Below, piece by piece: positions 49,439-59,068 of a DNA stretch of 64,000 bases (the first letter of the stretch is position 1; each line of letters starts with the position of its first letter). The notes below the pieces were generated by a model, which saw only the letters and a list, made by a program, of their open reading frames with translations, did no database searches and had not been told where the DNA came from. The translations under genes were made by a program, and so were the position numbers. This DNA is from Acetobacter sp. (lineage in GTDB: Bacteria > Pseudomonadota > Alphaproteobacteria > Acetobacterales > Acetobacteraceae): NCBI GenBank assembly GCA_012517935.1, contig JAAYUA010000004.1, positions 1-64,000 on the forward strand, written 5' to 3'.

Positions 49439-51277
49439 ATGGCGGGGGAGTATCTTCTCATAGAAAATTTTTTATTCGCGCTGGTATTTCTGGTTCTTGG
49501 CGGCGGCGTTCTGGCGCAGTGGCTGGCCTGGCGTTTTCGTTTTCCGGCTATTGTCATGCTGTTCGGTCTTGGGCTTCTTCTTGGGCCCGGATTGCAGATT
49601 CTGCACCCCTCCCAGCAGATCGGGACTATTTTTCACCCGCTGGTTTCTCTCGCGGTTGCACTGATCGTTTTTGAAGGCGGCCTTGCCCTTGATCTGAGGC
49701 AGTTGCGGGAAGCTGGAGAAGGGGTCATCAGGCTGACGCTGGTGGCTCTGCCGATCAGTTGGCTCTTTGGAACGCTGGCCGCTCATTATGTCGGCGATAT
49801 CGGCTGGGGAGCGGCCTGTCTTTTTGGGGCCATTATTGTGGTGACCGGACCGACTGTGGTCCTGCCGTTGCTCCGGCACACGAAGTTGAGGCCAAAAGTC
49901 GCTGCATTTCTCAGGTGGGAAGCGATCGTCAACGATCCGATCGGCGCGATTTTGGCGGCTCTTGTTCTTGAAGTGCTCCTGATCAGTCCGGGGCATAATC
50001 CCTTGATTGATTATGCGACCATTGTGCCGCAGGTCATTTTTAGCACTGCTGTTGCAATAGTGCTTGGCATTGGATGCGCCTGGGGCGTGAAGCGGCTGTT
50101 CGAGCATGACCTGATGCCGGAACTGCTCAAGAGTCCTGCAATCCTTGCCCTTGTCCTTGCCGTATATGTTCTCGGCACCTCCATCATGGAAGGTGCGGGC
50201 CTGATGGCCGCTACAATATTCGGGATGGCGCTGACCAACATGCGTATTCCTGGTCTCGCGGAGTTGACGCGGATCAAGGAGAGTATGGTTGTCCTTCTTG
50301 TTTCGCTGCTTTTCATTTTGCTGTCGGCAGATTTGCACAGAGAGGTTCTTGGGCGTCTTTCATGGTCTCTTCTCTCCCTGACATGTGCGGTGATTTTCAT
50401 CGTGCGTCCTCTCAGCATTTATCTGGCGACCATTGGCTCGTCCCTGTCCTGGAGAGAGCGTTTTTTCGTCGGATGGATTGCGCCCCGAGGCATTGTGGCT
50501 GCGGCAGTCGCGGGTGTGGCTGGGATACGCATGTCGGAAAATGGGGTTGAAGGCGCAGATCTTGTCATGCCAGCCGTCTTCGCGGTGATTGCTTCAACCA
50601 TGCTGTTGCATGGCTTTTCCCTGAGACCTCTGGCTCGACGTCTGGGCCTGACCCTTTCCGATGTTCCAGCGCTGGGGATTGTTGGTGCGAATACGTGGTC
50701 GGCAGATCTGGCGTTGGTGGTTCAGGAGGTGGGAACGCCCGTCATCGTTGTGGACACCTCGGAGTCGCGATTGGCTCATGTCAGGAAAAAAGGTGTCCCA
50801 GTTCTGTGTGCAGAAGTTCTTTCAGAGGCTGGGAAGGAAAGTCTGGAGGAAATGCCAGCAGATTATCTGCTCGCTGTTACGCCGGACGCAATTTACAACG
50901 GGATGGTCTGCGCACATCTCGCGCCGCATTTCGGTCGCGCCCGAACGTATCAGGTTTCTCCCGGCATTGCCCGTCTGGATCTGTATCATGGGCTCAGCAG
51001 GGAAGCGCGGGGCAAGGTTCTGGGGCAGCCAGCTTGGAACTATACATTGCTCGAAACCCTGCATCTGCAGGGCTGGCGCTTCTCAAAGCTCGAGGTCACA
51101 TCTGAAAACCAGAATCGTCTGTTGTTGCCCGGGCAGGATATGCTGGTGTTTCTCATGATCCGGCCAGGGATTAGCATTCAGGTCTGTTCGGCAGAAGATC
51201 CTGTTGTGACGAACCCTCTGCCGGGAACTCTTCTGATCGTCATGATGCCCCCGGGTGAGTATCAGGCATCTGTCTGA
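49439..51277 (+). CDS. CPA-type cation:proton antiporter with C-terminal TrkA-N/TrkA-C-like regulatory region
   Basis: NhaP/Kef-like TM domain: LIVFEGGLALDLRQLREAGEGV, VTGPTVVLPLLRHTKL, RWEAIVNDPIGAILAALVLEV; then LGIVGANTWSADLALVVQEVGTPVIVVDTSESRL. Start at MAGEYLL. Confidence 0.9.
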   Translation: MAGEYLLIENFLFALVFLVLGGGVLAQWLAWRFRFPAIVMLFGLGLLLGPGLQILHPSQQIGTIFHPLVSLAVALIVFEGGLALDLRQLREAGEGVIRLTLVALPISWLFGTLAAHYVGDIGWGAACLFGAIIVVTGPTVVLPLLRHTKLRPKVAAFLRWEAIVNDPIGAILAALVLEVLLISPGHNPLIDYATIVPQVIFSTAVAIVLGIGCAWGVKRLFEHDLMPELLKSPAILALVLAVYVLGTSIMEGAGLMAATIFGMALTNMRIPGLAELTRIKESMVVLLVSLLFILLSADLHREVLGRLSWSLLSLTCAVIFIVRPLSIYLATIGSSLSWRERFFVGWIAPRGIVAAAVAGVAGIRMSENGVEGADLVMPAVFAVIASTMLLHGFSLRPLARRLGLTLSDVPALGIVGANTWSADLALVVQEVGTPVIVVDTSESRLAHVRKKGVPVLCAEVLSEAGKESLEEMPADYLLAVTPDAIYNGMVCAHLAPHFGRARTYQVSPGIARLDLYHGLSREARGKVLGQPAWNYTLLETLHLQGWRFSKLEVTSENQNRLLLPGQDMLVFLMIRPGISIQVCSAEDPVVTNPLPGTLLIVMMPPGEYQASV

Positions 51278-51287
51278 TGTTGCTGAT

Positions 51288-51887
51288 TCAGTTGGGAGTA
51301 GGGACCTGAATGGTGCTCACTCCCATGGAGAGCACTTTTCTGAGGTCTGTTTCGGTCAATGCGATGCACCCTTCCGTCGGTTTTCCCGTGGGTGACTGAA
51401 GATGCATGAATATAGCTGATCCGCGACCATTGATGATCGGATCATCATTGTGGCCCAGAACAACAATTATATCGTAAATGTGATCATCTCTCCAGAGAAC
51501 CTCGTGTCGGGCCGGGAAAGGCAGGTGGACCTGCGTGTTATAAGCGCTGTTCGACGGGTCGTCGCACCATCCGTCATTCGGGGCAATCGGTTCCGCCAAA
51601 AGCCTGGTTGCGGGCCGGAGAACGCGGTCTGCGCGCCATAGAACCCTTCTGAGAGGAAGCAGGCCTGATGGGGTTCCGTGATCTCCTTCCTGTTTGTGAC
51701 CGACAATGCCCGCCATGCCGATCACGGCCGGAAAGGTCTGATCAGCGCAATGCAGTAGCGCGGTTGAGCAGGTTTGCGGCTCGAGGATCGCGTGTATCAT
51801 GTGTGTCTGACGGGCTTTCTCTGGTGAAAATAGGAGGCCGTGTACCTGCTGATGCATCTGGTGCATGGCTTCGTGTGAACGTATCAT
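51288..51887 (-). CDS. L,D-transpeptidase (YkuD) domain protein
   Basis: VIGMAGIVGHKQEGDHGTPSGLLPLRRVLWR, IIVVLGHNDDPIINGRGSAIFMHLQSPTGKPTEGCIALTETDLRKVL. Confidence 0.85.
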   Translation of the reverse strand: MIRSHEAMHQMHQQVHGLLFSPEKARQTHMIHAILEPQTCSTALLHCADQTFPAVIGMAGIVGHKQEGDHGTPSGLLPLRRVLWRADRVLRPATRLLAEPIAPNDGWCDDPSNSAYNTQVHLPFPARHEVLWRDDHIYDIIVVLGHNDDPIINGRGSAIFMHLQSPTGKPTEGCIALTETDLRKVLSMGVSTIQVPTPN

Positions 51888-52001
51888 GGAAAAGTTTATG
51901 GTGGACAGGATCGGTGTGCCGGTTACTCCGGTGTCTGTGTGGCCACTATAGTTGGTTCCTGCTTTCTATGTGGCGGAGCCCAAGTTCTGATTGAGGTGGA
52001 T

Positions 52002-52712
52002 ATGACAGGCAGCAGACCGGTTTTGATCGTCGATGATGACCAGACGCTCGGGCAGATGCTGGTTGAGCAGCTGCAGGTGGATGGTGAGTTCCATCCTGTT
52101 CTGGTTGGGTCGGTGGCGGCGGCTTCCGCGGCACTCGAGCAGCCGGATGCCCGGTTTGATGCTGTTATTCTGGACGTGACTCTGCCGGATGGAGATGGGC
52201 GTGATTTCTGCGCTGATCTGCGTCGTGGTGGAGCGAGAATGCCGATTCTCATTCTGACAGGTTCGGACGAGGAAGCCGATGTGGTTCGCGGTCTTGATGC
52301 CGGTGCGAATGATTATGTGGCCAAACCGTTTCGGATTGCCGAGCTTCTTGCACGTTTGCGGGCGCAGCTGCGTATCTTTGAAAACAGTGAAGATGCGGTT
52401 TTTACGGTTGGTCCCTATACGTTCAGGCCGTCAGCGAAGCTGCTGCATGAACCTGTGCGCAATCGCCGCATCCGCCTGACGGAAAAAGAATCCGCGATTC
52501 TCAAGTTCCTTTACCGCGCCGGGACACGACCGGTGCCGAGGCAGGTTCTTCTGAACGAGGTGTGGGGCTATAACGCGGCTGTGACGACTCACACTCTGGA
52601 AACGCATATTTACCGTCTGCGCCAGAAGATCGAGCCAGATCCCGCGAACACAACGCTGCTTCTGACGGAAGGTGGTGGTTACCGCCTCAACCCGGAGATT
52701 GCAGGCGGGTAA
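52002..52712 (+). CDS. OmpR/PhoB-family response regulator, no adjacent sensor kinase
   Basis: PVLIVDDDQTLGQMLVEQL, DAVILDVTLPDGDG, GLDAGANDYVAKPFRIAELLARLRAQL, winged helix TTHTLETHIYRLRQKIEPDP. Confidence 0.93.
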   Translation: MTGSRPVLIVDDDQTLGQMLVEQLQVDGEFHPVLVGSVAAASAALEQPDARFDAVILDVTLPDGDGRDFCADLRRGGARMPILILTGSDEEADVVRGLDAGANDYVAKPFRIAELLARLRAQLRIFENSEDAVFTVGPYTFRPSAKLLHEPVRNRRIRLTEKESAILKFLYRAGTRPVPRQVLLNEVWGYNAAVTTHTLETHIYRLRQKIEPDPANTTLLLTEGGGYRLNPEIAGG

Positions 52713-52722
52713 ACATCAAGCA

Positions 52723-52758
52723 GTCGCCGTTGCATCAGAATGAGAGATCAACGGCGAC
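52723..52758. terminator. Hairpin between convergent response-regulator gene and xthA
   Basis: GTCGCCGTTG - 16 nt - CAACGGCGAC perfect 10-bp inverted repeat overlapping the xthA stop. Confidence 0.5.
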
Positions 52759-53544
52759 CGGGACATGATCGGAAGGGGAAGTCCAGCTTCTGGCGTCTTT
52801 CAGGACAGTCATTGCTGAAAGATGGGGGACAAGGTCCGGCGTTACCCAGACGTGATCCAGTCGTCTGCCACGATTGGAGGCTTCCCAGTCACGATTTCTA
52901 TATGACCACCATGTATAGAGTTTCTCGTCTTCAGGGACGAAATGGCGCATGGCATCCGTGAAACCTGTGTCGATCCAGCCTTTCATGCGCTCCGTTTCGG
53001 GAGGTGTGTGACTGACGACCTTCAGCAACTGGCGGTGGCTCCAGACATCATGTTCCAGAGGAGCAATGTTGAGATCGCCGACGATGATGGAGCGGTTTGG
53101 CGGGTTGACCTGAAACCATGCACTGACTTCATCCAGAAAATTCAGTTTGTGAGCATATTTAGGGTTTTCTTCCGGGTCCGGGATATCACCGCCGGCAGGA
53201 ACATAGAAATTATGGATCAGGATTGGTCCGATGGGAGACGTGACTTCCGCCGCAATATGGCGACAGTCACTTTTTTCGCACCAGTTTGGTGTGTCGGCAA
53301 TTTCCTGAAGAGGGTGGCGTGATAATATGGCGACGCCGTTATAACTTTTCATCCCGCGCCGAACCTGATGGATATAGCCAAGTTCGCGGAGGGATTCTTC
53401 CGGGAAAAGAATGTCCGGTACCTTGGTTTCCTGAAGGCAGATGACATCCGGGCTGAGTTGTGTGTTGACTTCGGCCAGCAGAGGCAGGCGGAGTCGTAGG
53501 GAATTGATATTCCATGTGACGATGCGCATCTCTGGCGAATCACT
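52735..53544 (-). CDS. xthA: Exodeoxyribonuclease III / AP endonuclease
   Basis: MRIVTWNINSLRLRLPLL, VICLQETKVPD, IIVGDLNIAPLEHDVWSHRQLLKVVSHTPPE, RRLDHVWVTPDLV, SDHVPVAVDL. Confidence 0.95.
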   Translation of the reverse strand, partial: SDSPEMRIVTWNINSLRLRLPLLAEVNTQLSPDVICLQETKVPDILFPEESLRELGYIHQVRRGMKSYNGVAILSRHPLQEIADTPNWCEKSDCRHIAAEVTSPIGPILIHNFYVPAGGDIPDPEENPKYAHKLNFLDEVSAWFQVNPPNRSIIVGDLNIAPLEHDVWSHRQLLKVVSHTPPETERMKGWIDTGFTDAMRHFVPEDEKLYTWWSYRNRDWEASNRGRRLDHVWVTPDLVPHLSAMTVLKDARSWTSPSDHVPVAVDLSF

Positions 53545-53653
53545 CATTAGAGCTTCTGTGGCAAGATAAAGATCACGCACGCACTGTCGCCTTGCAGGTT
53601 TACATATGTCTGGAGGCTTGCCTTCAGATGTCGGACGGAGAATTTTTCAGAAT

Positions 53654-54727
53654 ATGACGGCTTCCACTTCTGTTTCATCCGCCAAGTCCGCATTTCCCGT
53701 TTCGGAGGAAGCGCAGCATCTTCATGCGTCTCTGCTGACGCTGGATTCGCATATCGATATTCCATGGCCAGACCGGGGTGATGTTTTTCTGGATACGCCG
53801 GATCGCTTTGTCGATTTCCCAAAGATGATTCGGGGCGGACTGAAGGCCGGATGTTTTGTTGCCTATCAGGCTCAGGGTGCGCTGACAGATGCGGGACATA
53901 AGGCCGCTTCCGAGCAGGGGATTGCCATGCTTGAGGCGATCATTGCTATGGGTGGGGAAAAACACGGCATCAGATCACGGATATGCACGACTGTGGATGA
54001 GATCACGTCAGCCGCGGTAGAGGGTGTGCTTGCCGTTATTCCCGGCGTCGAAAACGGTTATGCCATGGGAGAGGATATCGGGCTTCTGGCCCGGTTCCGT
54101 CAGATGGGCGTGCGGTACATCACCTTGACCCACAATGGTCATAACGCTCTCGCGGATTCCGCTCGACCAATGACGTCTCTCGGGGATCCGGAATCACTTC
54201 ATGGAGGGCTTTCCGCACTGGGACGCGAAGCGATTACCGAGATGAACCGTCTGGGCATTGTGATTGATGTCTCCCACACCTCACGCAGCACCATGTTGCA
54301 GGCGGTGGAATGTTCGTCTGTTCCAGTTGTGGCGACGCATGCCTGCGTGCGTGCTCTGCGTGATCATTCGCGTAATCTGGATGATTCGCAACTGGATGCA
54401 TTGAAAGCGTCTGGGGGCGTCATTCAGATAACGGCTGTGGATGCGTTCCTCTGTTCGCCGGATGTGTTGCAGCACCGACGGGCGAATGTCGCCGATTATA
54501 TTGACCATCTGGACTATGTTGTGCGTCGGATCGGGCCGGAGCATGTCGGAATTTCGTCGGATTTTGATGGTGGTGGTTGTCTTGAGGGATGGGAGAATGC
54601 GGCAGATTCTGCATCCCTGACGGCGGAGTTGATGCGGCGTGGTTATGATCGCAGTGAGATTTCAGCCTTCTGGGGAGGGAATTTCATGCGTGTTCTGCGT
54701 CAGGCAGAGTTGGTTGCCGAAGGCTGA
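53654..54727 (+). CDS. Membrane-type dipeptidase (peptidase M19)
   Basis: LLTLDSHIDIPWP, IPGVENGYAMGEDIGLLARFRQMGVRYITLTHNGHNALADSARP, IDVSHTSRSTMLQAVECSSVPVVATHACVRAL, HVGISSDFDGGG. Confidence 0.93.
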   Translation: MTASTSVSSAKSAFPVSEEAQHLHASLLTLDSHIDIPWPDRGDVFLDTPDRFVDFPKMIRGGLKAGCFVAYQAQGALTDAGHKAASEQGIAMLEAIIAMGGEKHGIRSRICTTVDEITSAAVEGVLAVIPGVENGYAMGEDIGLLARFRQMGVRYITLTHNGHNALADSARPMTSLGDPESLHGGLSALGREAITEMNRLGIVIDVSHTSRSTMLQAVECSSVPVVATHACVRALRDHSRNLDDSQLDALKASGGVIQITAVDAFLCSPDVLQHRRANVADYIDHLDYVVRRIGPEHVGISSDFDGGGCLEGWENAADSASLTAELMRRGYDRSEISAFWGGNFMRVLRQAELVAEG

Positions 54728-54986
54728 CAGCTGTTCGTGTGCTGATGGGCGGGGAGAACAAAGCAGGATTTGATCCCATCAGGAAAATCGGAATTTTGTC
54801 CACCTATGGGATTGACTTGTTGCTCTGTAAGTCATTTTTCGGATCTGAGGCTTTTATGGAAAATTGCCTCAAAGATAAAATCAAATAAAACAACGCGTTA
54901 GCGAGTGTGTCTAAAATTTATGCAAAGAGTAAAAGCCCCCGGAAGACTGGCCCTTTCATCAATTTGTCATCTTTTGTCCCACAGAG

Positions 54987-54995
54987 TTATCCACA
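54987..54995 (+). promoter_or_regulatory. DnaA-box-like nonamer
   Basis: TTATCCACA, exact DnaA box consensus, in an AT-rich intergenic region; a related TTGTCCACC lies near 54796. Confidence 0.4.
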
Positions 54996-55013
54996 GAAGT
55001 GGTGGATGAAATT

Positions 55014-56972
55014 ATGAACATGGATTCCGGGACTTCTCGTGATTCAGAGTCTCCCCCTCCATCCGACGTCGTGCAACCGGATCAGGCCGGAGGCGAGGAG
55101 AGGGAGGGTAACGACAGCAATCCGAGTATCGGCGTTGATGTAATCCGGCGGATGCTCAGGACGATGCCTTTGTCTCCTGGGGTTTACCGGATGCTGAATG
55201 TGAAGGGGGAAGTCCTTTACGTTGGCAAGGCGCGGGTTCTGAAAAACCGGGTGACGTCCTATACGCGCCTTTCGGCCTTGTCTGATCGTATTCGCAGGAT
55301 GGTGTCTGAAACGGCCTCCATGGAGATCGTGACGACTCATACGGAAGCCGAAGCGCTCTTGCTTGAGGCGAATTACATCAAGCGGATGAAGCCACGCTTC
55401 AACATTCTGCTCAGGGATGACAAAACCTATCCATGGCTGGTGATGACGACTGGCCATGATTTCCCGCAGGTGACCCGATATCGGGGGAAGATCACCAAGG
55501 ATATGGAGCACTGGGGGCCATTTGCTTCCGCCTGGGCTGTGAACCAGACAATCGCGTTGCTTCAGCGTGTTTTCCTGTTGAGAACCTGTTCGGATTCCGT
55601 GCTGGAATCCCGCAAGCGGCCGTGTTTGCTTTATCAGATTCGCCGTTGTTCTGGACCATGTGCCGACAGGATCAGTCGGGATGATTACAGGGAACTGGTT
55701 CGTCAGGCGTCTGACTTCCTTTCGGGAAAGGATTCGCGCCTTCATGATGAGCTTGTGGCGGCGATGGAAAAAGCTGCCGAGCATCTTGATTATGAAGCGG
55801 CAGCAGTCGTCAGGGACCGTATTCGCGCTCTGGCCCAGATGCAGGAAGCCTCGGTGATCAATCCATCGAGTGTCAGGGATGGAGATGTGATCTCACTCTG
55901 GCAGGAAGCTGGACAGGTTTGCATTCAGGTTTTCTTTATTCGTGGTGGTCGCAACAATGGCAATCGGGCCTGTTTCCCGGTGCATGCGCGCGATGAGGCA
56001 CCCGGCGATATTCTCGCCGCTTTTCTTGGGCAGTTTTACGACGACAAGCCGGTTCCCCCGCTTCTGCTCGTGAATCACGATGTGCCGGAGCATGAGTTGA
56101 TCGAGGAAGCTCTGGGATTGCAGGGTGGACGCAAGGTTTCGATCGTCAAACCACAGCGCGGGGAACGGCGGGATGTTGTCGTTCATGCAGAACGCAATGC
56201 ACGAGAAGCCCTGGAACGAAAGCTGGCCGAGAGCGCGGGGCAGGTGCGTCTTCTGGAGGGCGTTGCCCGTATTTTCGGACTGGATGCACCGCCAGCCAGA
56301 ATCGAGGTTTACGATAACAGTCACATCATGGGCACTCATCCTTATGGCGTGATGATTGTTGGTGGACCGGAGGGTTTTGAACGACGCGCCTATCGTAAAT
56401 TCAGCATCAAGGGGCCTGTGACGCCTGGAGATGATTTTGCGATGATGCGCGAAGTTCTTCAGCGTCGTTTTGCGCGTGCGCTTAAGGAGAGTGAGGCCGG
56501 GGACACTTCATCATGGCCTGATGTGCTGTTGATTGATGGTGGGGCGGGCCAATATTCAGCGGTTAAAGGCGTTCTCGATGATCTTGGTGTGACCGACGTG
56601 ACGCTTGTGGCAATCGCCAAGGGACCTGACCGCGATGCAGGGCGTGAATGGTTCTTTATGGAGGGACGTGAGCCGTTTCAGCTCGAACCGCGGGATCCGG
56701 TGCTTTATTATCTCCAGCGTCTGCGCGATGAAGCACACCGATTTGCGATCACGACCCACAGAGCGGGTCGTTCGAAAACGCTTGTGACGTCTGAACTTGA
56801 CGGGATCCCCGGCATTGGTCCCGGACGGAAGAAGGCCTTGTTGAATCGTTTTGGGTCGGCGCGTGGTGTTCGGGAGGCCGGCTTGTCCGAACTGGAGGCG
56901 ACATCAGGGATCAACAAGGAGTTGGCACGCACAATTTATGGCCACTTTCATCCTGAATGGAGCGCAATGTGA
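55014..56972 (+). CDS. uvrC: UvrABC system protein C
   Basis: [93 protein letters not shown], Hh[22 protein letters not shown]. Start 54999 or 55014. Confidence 0.97.
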   Translation: MNMDSGTSRDSESPPPSDVVQPDQAGGEEREGNDSNPSIGVDVIRRMLRTMPLSPGVYRMLNVKGEVLYVGKARVLKNRVTSYTRLSALSDRIRRMVSETASMEIVTTHTEAEALLLEANYIKRMKPRFNILLRDDKTYPWLVMTTGHDFPQVTRYRGKITKDMEHWGPFASAWAVNQTIALLQRVFLLRTCSDSVLESRKRPCLLYQIRRCSGPCADRISRDDYRELVRQASDFLSGKDSRLHDELVAAMEKAAEHLDYEAAAVVRDRIRALAQMQEASVINPSSVRDGDVISLWQEAGQVCIQVFFIRGGRNNGNRACFPVHARDEAPGDILAAFLGQFYDDKPVPPLLLVNHDVPEHELIEEALGLQGGRKVSIVKPQRGERRDVVVHAERNAREALERKLAESAGQVRLLEGVARIFGLDAPPARIEVYDNSHIMGTHPYGVMIVGGPEGFERRAYRKFSIKGPVTPGDDFAMMREVLQRRFARALKESEAGDTSSWPDVLLIDGGAGQYSAVKGVLDDLGVTDVTLVAIAKGPDRDAGREWFFMEGREPFQLEPRDPVLYYLQRLRDEAHRFAITTHRAGRSKTLVTSELDGIPGIGPGRKKALLNRFGSARGVREAGLSELEATSGINKELARTIYGHFHPEWSAM

Positions 56973-57082
56973 TTTTGTTCTGTTCAAACGGTGGTCTGAT
57001 CTGCGATGTCTTGCATGCGATATTTTGATGATGCCGGAAACAGCGGTTTCTCAATGAATGGAAGTGGAGTATTCTGGTCCGG

Positions 57083-57670
57083 ATGATTACGGATCTACCG
57101 AACCTTCTGACGCTATCCCGGATTGTCGCCATTCCGGTGATTATCGCTCTTGTTGCGATGCGTGCTCCGGCGGCGGATGCTGTTGCGTGCGTTCTGTTCA
57201 TTATGGCTGGAATCACGGATTACTGGGACGGGCGTCTGGCGCGATCAAGGCAGCAACTGTCTGACCTTGGGCGGATGCTGGATCCGATTGCGGACAAGCT
57301 TCTTGTGGCGGCTTCCCTGATGGTTCTGGCTGGTATGGGGCGCATGCCTTACGGTGCGCTCTGGCCGGCTGTTGTCATTTTATGTCGGGAAATCATGGTC
57401 AGTGGCCTGCGGGAATATCTTGCCGGCACGAAAATCAGCCTTCCCGTGACCCGCCTTGCAAAATGGAAAACCGGTTTTCAGATGACGGCTATCGGTTTCC
57501 TTCTGGCTGGCGATACGACCGCACAACTGATTGGCCTGTCGTTTTTCCCTGTGGGGCTGATAGGTTCGCTACTGCTCTGGATCGCTGCTGTCCTGACTTT
57601 GATAACGGGTTGGGATTATCTCGTGACCGGACTGAAATATATGGCTAATCGCAGGACACAGAGGGCGTAG
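57083..57670 (+). CDS. pgsA: CDP-diacylglycerol--glycerol-3-phosphate 3-phosphatidyltransferase
   Basis: LPNLLTLSRIVAIPVIIAL; CDP-alcohol phosphotransferase motif TDYWDGRLARSRQQLSDLGRMLDPIADK. Confidence 0.95.
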   Translation: MITDLPNLLTLSRIVAIPVIIALVAMRAPAADAVACVLFIMAGITDYWDGRLARSRQQLSDLGRMLDPIADKLLVAASLMVLAGMGRMPYGALWPAVVILCREIMVSGLREYLAGTKISLPVTRLAKWKTGFQMTAIGFLLAGDTTAQLIGLSFFPVGLIGSLLLWIAAVLTLITGWDYLVTGLKYMANRRTQRA

Positions 57671-57784
57671 ACTGTTTACCTGACGAAAAGAACAATCTAT
57701 CTCATAAGTGATATGATCGGGAGTGTCCCCGACATCATTCAGACGGCGCCGGCTGACGGAGGCCGATGCGTATGGAGTATTGGG

Positions 57785-58291
57785 ATGCGGAGAGTTGCGC
57801 TTCTGGCGTCCATGATTATGCTGAATGGATGCTCGGGCTTTGGTAAGTGGCTTTCCGATACGGTGACGTTGCCCGGTGCAAATCCCAATATGCCATACGG
57901 ATATTCGGAAAACCTTCGCCGCGTGCAGGGCGCCAATGTTGTATCGGCACCGATTCTTCCTGAATCTGGAAATGTGTGGCCGGAAGCCCTTCCGGCAATG
58001 CCGACACTGGAAGAAATCGCCAGATCGCATAACAATGGAGAAGATATCAAATTGCCTGAACTTCCCGATGGGGGAGAGATGTCAATTGGTGATGATGAAG
58101 GGAAATATCCTGCAGCATCTCTTCCTGATGCAGAATATGATCCGGCGCAGAAACTGACTGCGGGAGCTGCTGGTCCCGGTACTGTTGAGATACCGAACAG
58201 TGATGGGACGACGACGCTGATTCGACCTGATGGATCTGTTGTGCGTGTGCAGAATGCCCCTTCTCGTAAACAGCCGGGGAACGGTGGTTGA
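57785..58291 (+). CDS. Putative lipoprotein of unknown function
   Basis: MRRVALLASMIMLNGCSGFGKWL, signal peptide with lipobox LNGC; acidic/proline-rich remainder. Confidence 0.7.
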   Translation: MRRVALLASMIMLNGCSGFGKWLSDTVTLPGANPNMPYGYSENLRRVQGANVVSAPILPESGNVWPEALPAMPTLEEIARSHNNGEDIKLPELPDGGEMSIGDDEGKYPAASLPDAEYDPAQKLTAGAAGPGTVEIPNSDGTTTLIRPDGSVVRVQNAPSRKQPGNGG

Positions 58292-58316
58292 ATCTGTTCA
58301 GGCACATAGCAGCGTG

Positions 58317-58565
58317 ATTACAGTCTTATATTTCTCGGCCGTCAGGGAGCGTGTTGCACGTTCGTCCGAACAGGTCCCACTTGATACACAAATTCCCGTG
58401 TCGGTTCTGATTGAACGGATGTGTGCCCATGATCCTGCGTTGTCCGGGGTGTTCAATGGGCCGGATATCGTCCGCGTTGCTGTGAATTGCCATCTGGCGG
58501 AAGCGGATACTCTGGTTTCGCCGGGGGATGAGGTGGCATTTTTCCCTCCAATGACGGGAGGATGA
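58317..58565 (+). CDS. moaD: Molybdopterin synthase sulfur carrier subunit
   Basis: Ubiquitin-like fold ITVLYFSAVRERVARSSEQV...LVSPGDEVAFFPPMTGG with C-terminal GG. Confidence 0.9.
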   Translation: MTVLYFSAVRERVARSSEQVPLDTQIPVSVLIERMCAHDPALSGVFNGPDIVRVAVNCHLAEADTLVSPGDEVAFFPPMTGG

Positions 58566-58569
58566 TCGG

Positions 58570-59022
58570 GTGTCTGTCAAAGTCCAAATAGCGGAACAGT
58601 CGTTCGATGTTGGTGATGAACTGGCGTCTCTGCTGAAAATCGCCGGAGAAACAGCCGGGGGTGTCGGGGCTTTTGTTGGAACAGTGAGAGGCGGTGATGG
58701 TTTACTCGCGCTGACTTTGGAGCATTATCCAGCCATGACGCAGCGTGTGCTGACGGAACTGGCAGAAAAGGCCGCACAACGTTTCAATCTGTTGGCATGC
58801 ACGGTTATCCATCGCGTCGGGCGTCTGGAAGTTGGCGAGCAGATCGTTCTTGTGCTGACGGCTGCAGCACACAGGGCGGAGGCTCTGGATGCAACAGGTT
58901 TTCTGATTGATCGTCTCAAGACGGAAGCGCCATTTTGGAAGCTTGAGAGTTTTGAGGCGGGACACGATGAGTGGGTTAAACCACGCGCAGCGGATGATTC
59001 GGCTGCTGCTCGCTGGAGCTGA
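58570..59022 (+). CDS. moaE: Molybdopterin synthase catalytic subunit
   Basis: GGVGAFVGTVRGGDGLLALTLEHYPAMTQRVLTELAEKAAQRF, VIHRVGRLEVGEQIVLVLTAAAHRAEAL, KTEAPFWKLE. Confidence 0.93.
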   Translation: MSVKVQIAEQSFDVGDELASLLKIAGETAGGVGAFVGTVRGGDGLLALTLEHYPAMTQRVLTELAEKAAQRFNLLACTVIHRVGRLEVGEQIVLVLTAAAHRAEALDATGFLIDRLKTEAPFWKLESFEAGHDEWVKPRAADDSAAARWS

Positions 59023-59055
59023 ATGGCTGAAGCATGTGATTGCGTCTTCAGCCAT
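59023..59055. terminator. Hairpin between convergent moaE and bioA
   Basis: ATGGCTGAAG - 13 nt - CTTCAGCCAT perfect 10-bp stem starting immediately after the moaE stop. Confidence 0.6.
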
Positions 59056-59068
59056 GTATTTTCCGAAA

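Noticed and set aside
49472-50338. 288-aa ORF antisense to the cation:proton antiporter
   Set aside because: Highly charged Asn/Gln/Arg-rich reading of hydrophobic TM codons on the opposite strand.
54770-55013. Calling this region oriC
   Set aside because: Only one perfect and one imperfect DnaA-box-like site and no dnaA/hemE/parAB neighbourhood; reported only as a candidate needing skew data.
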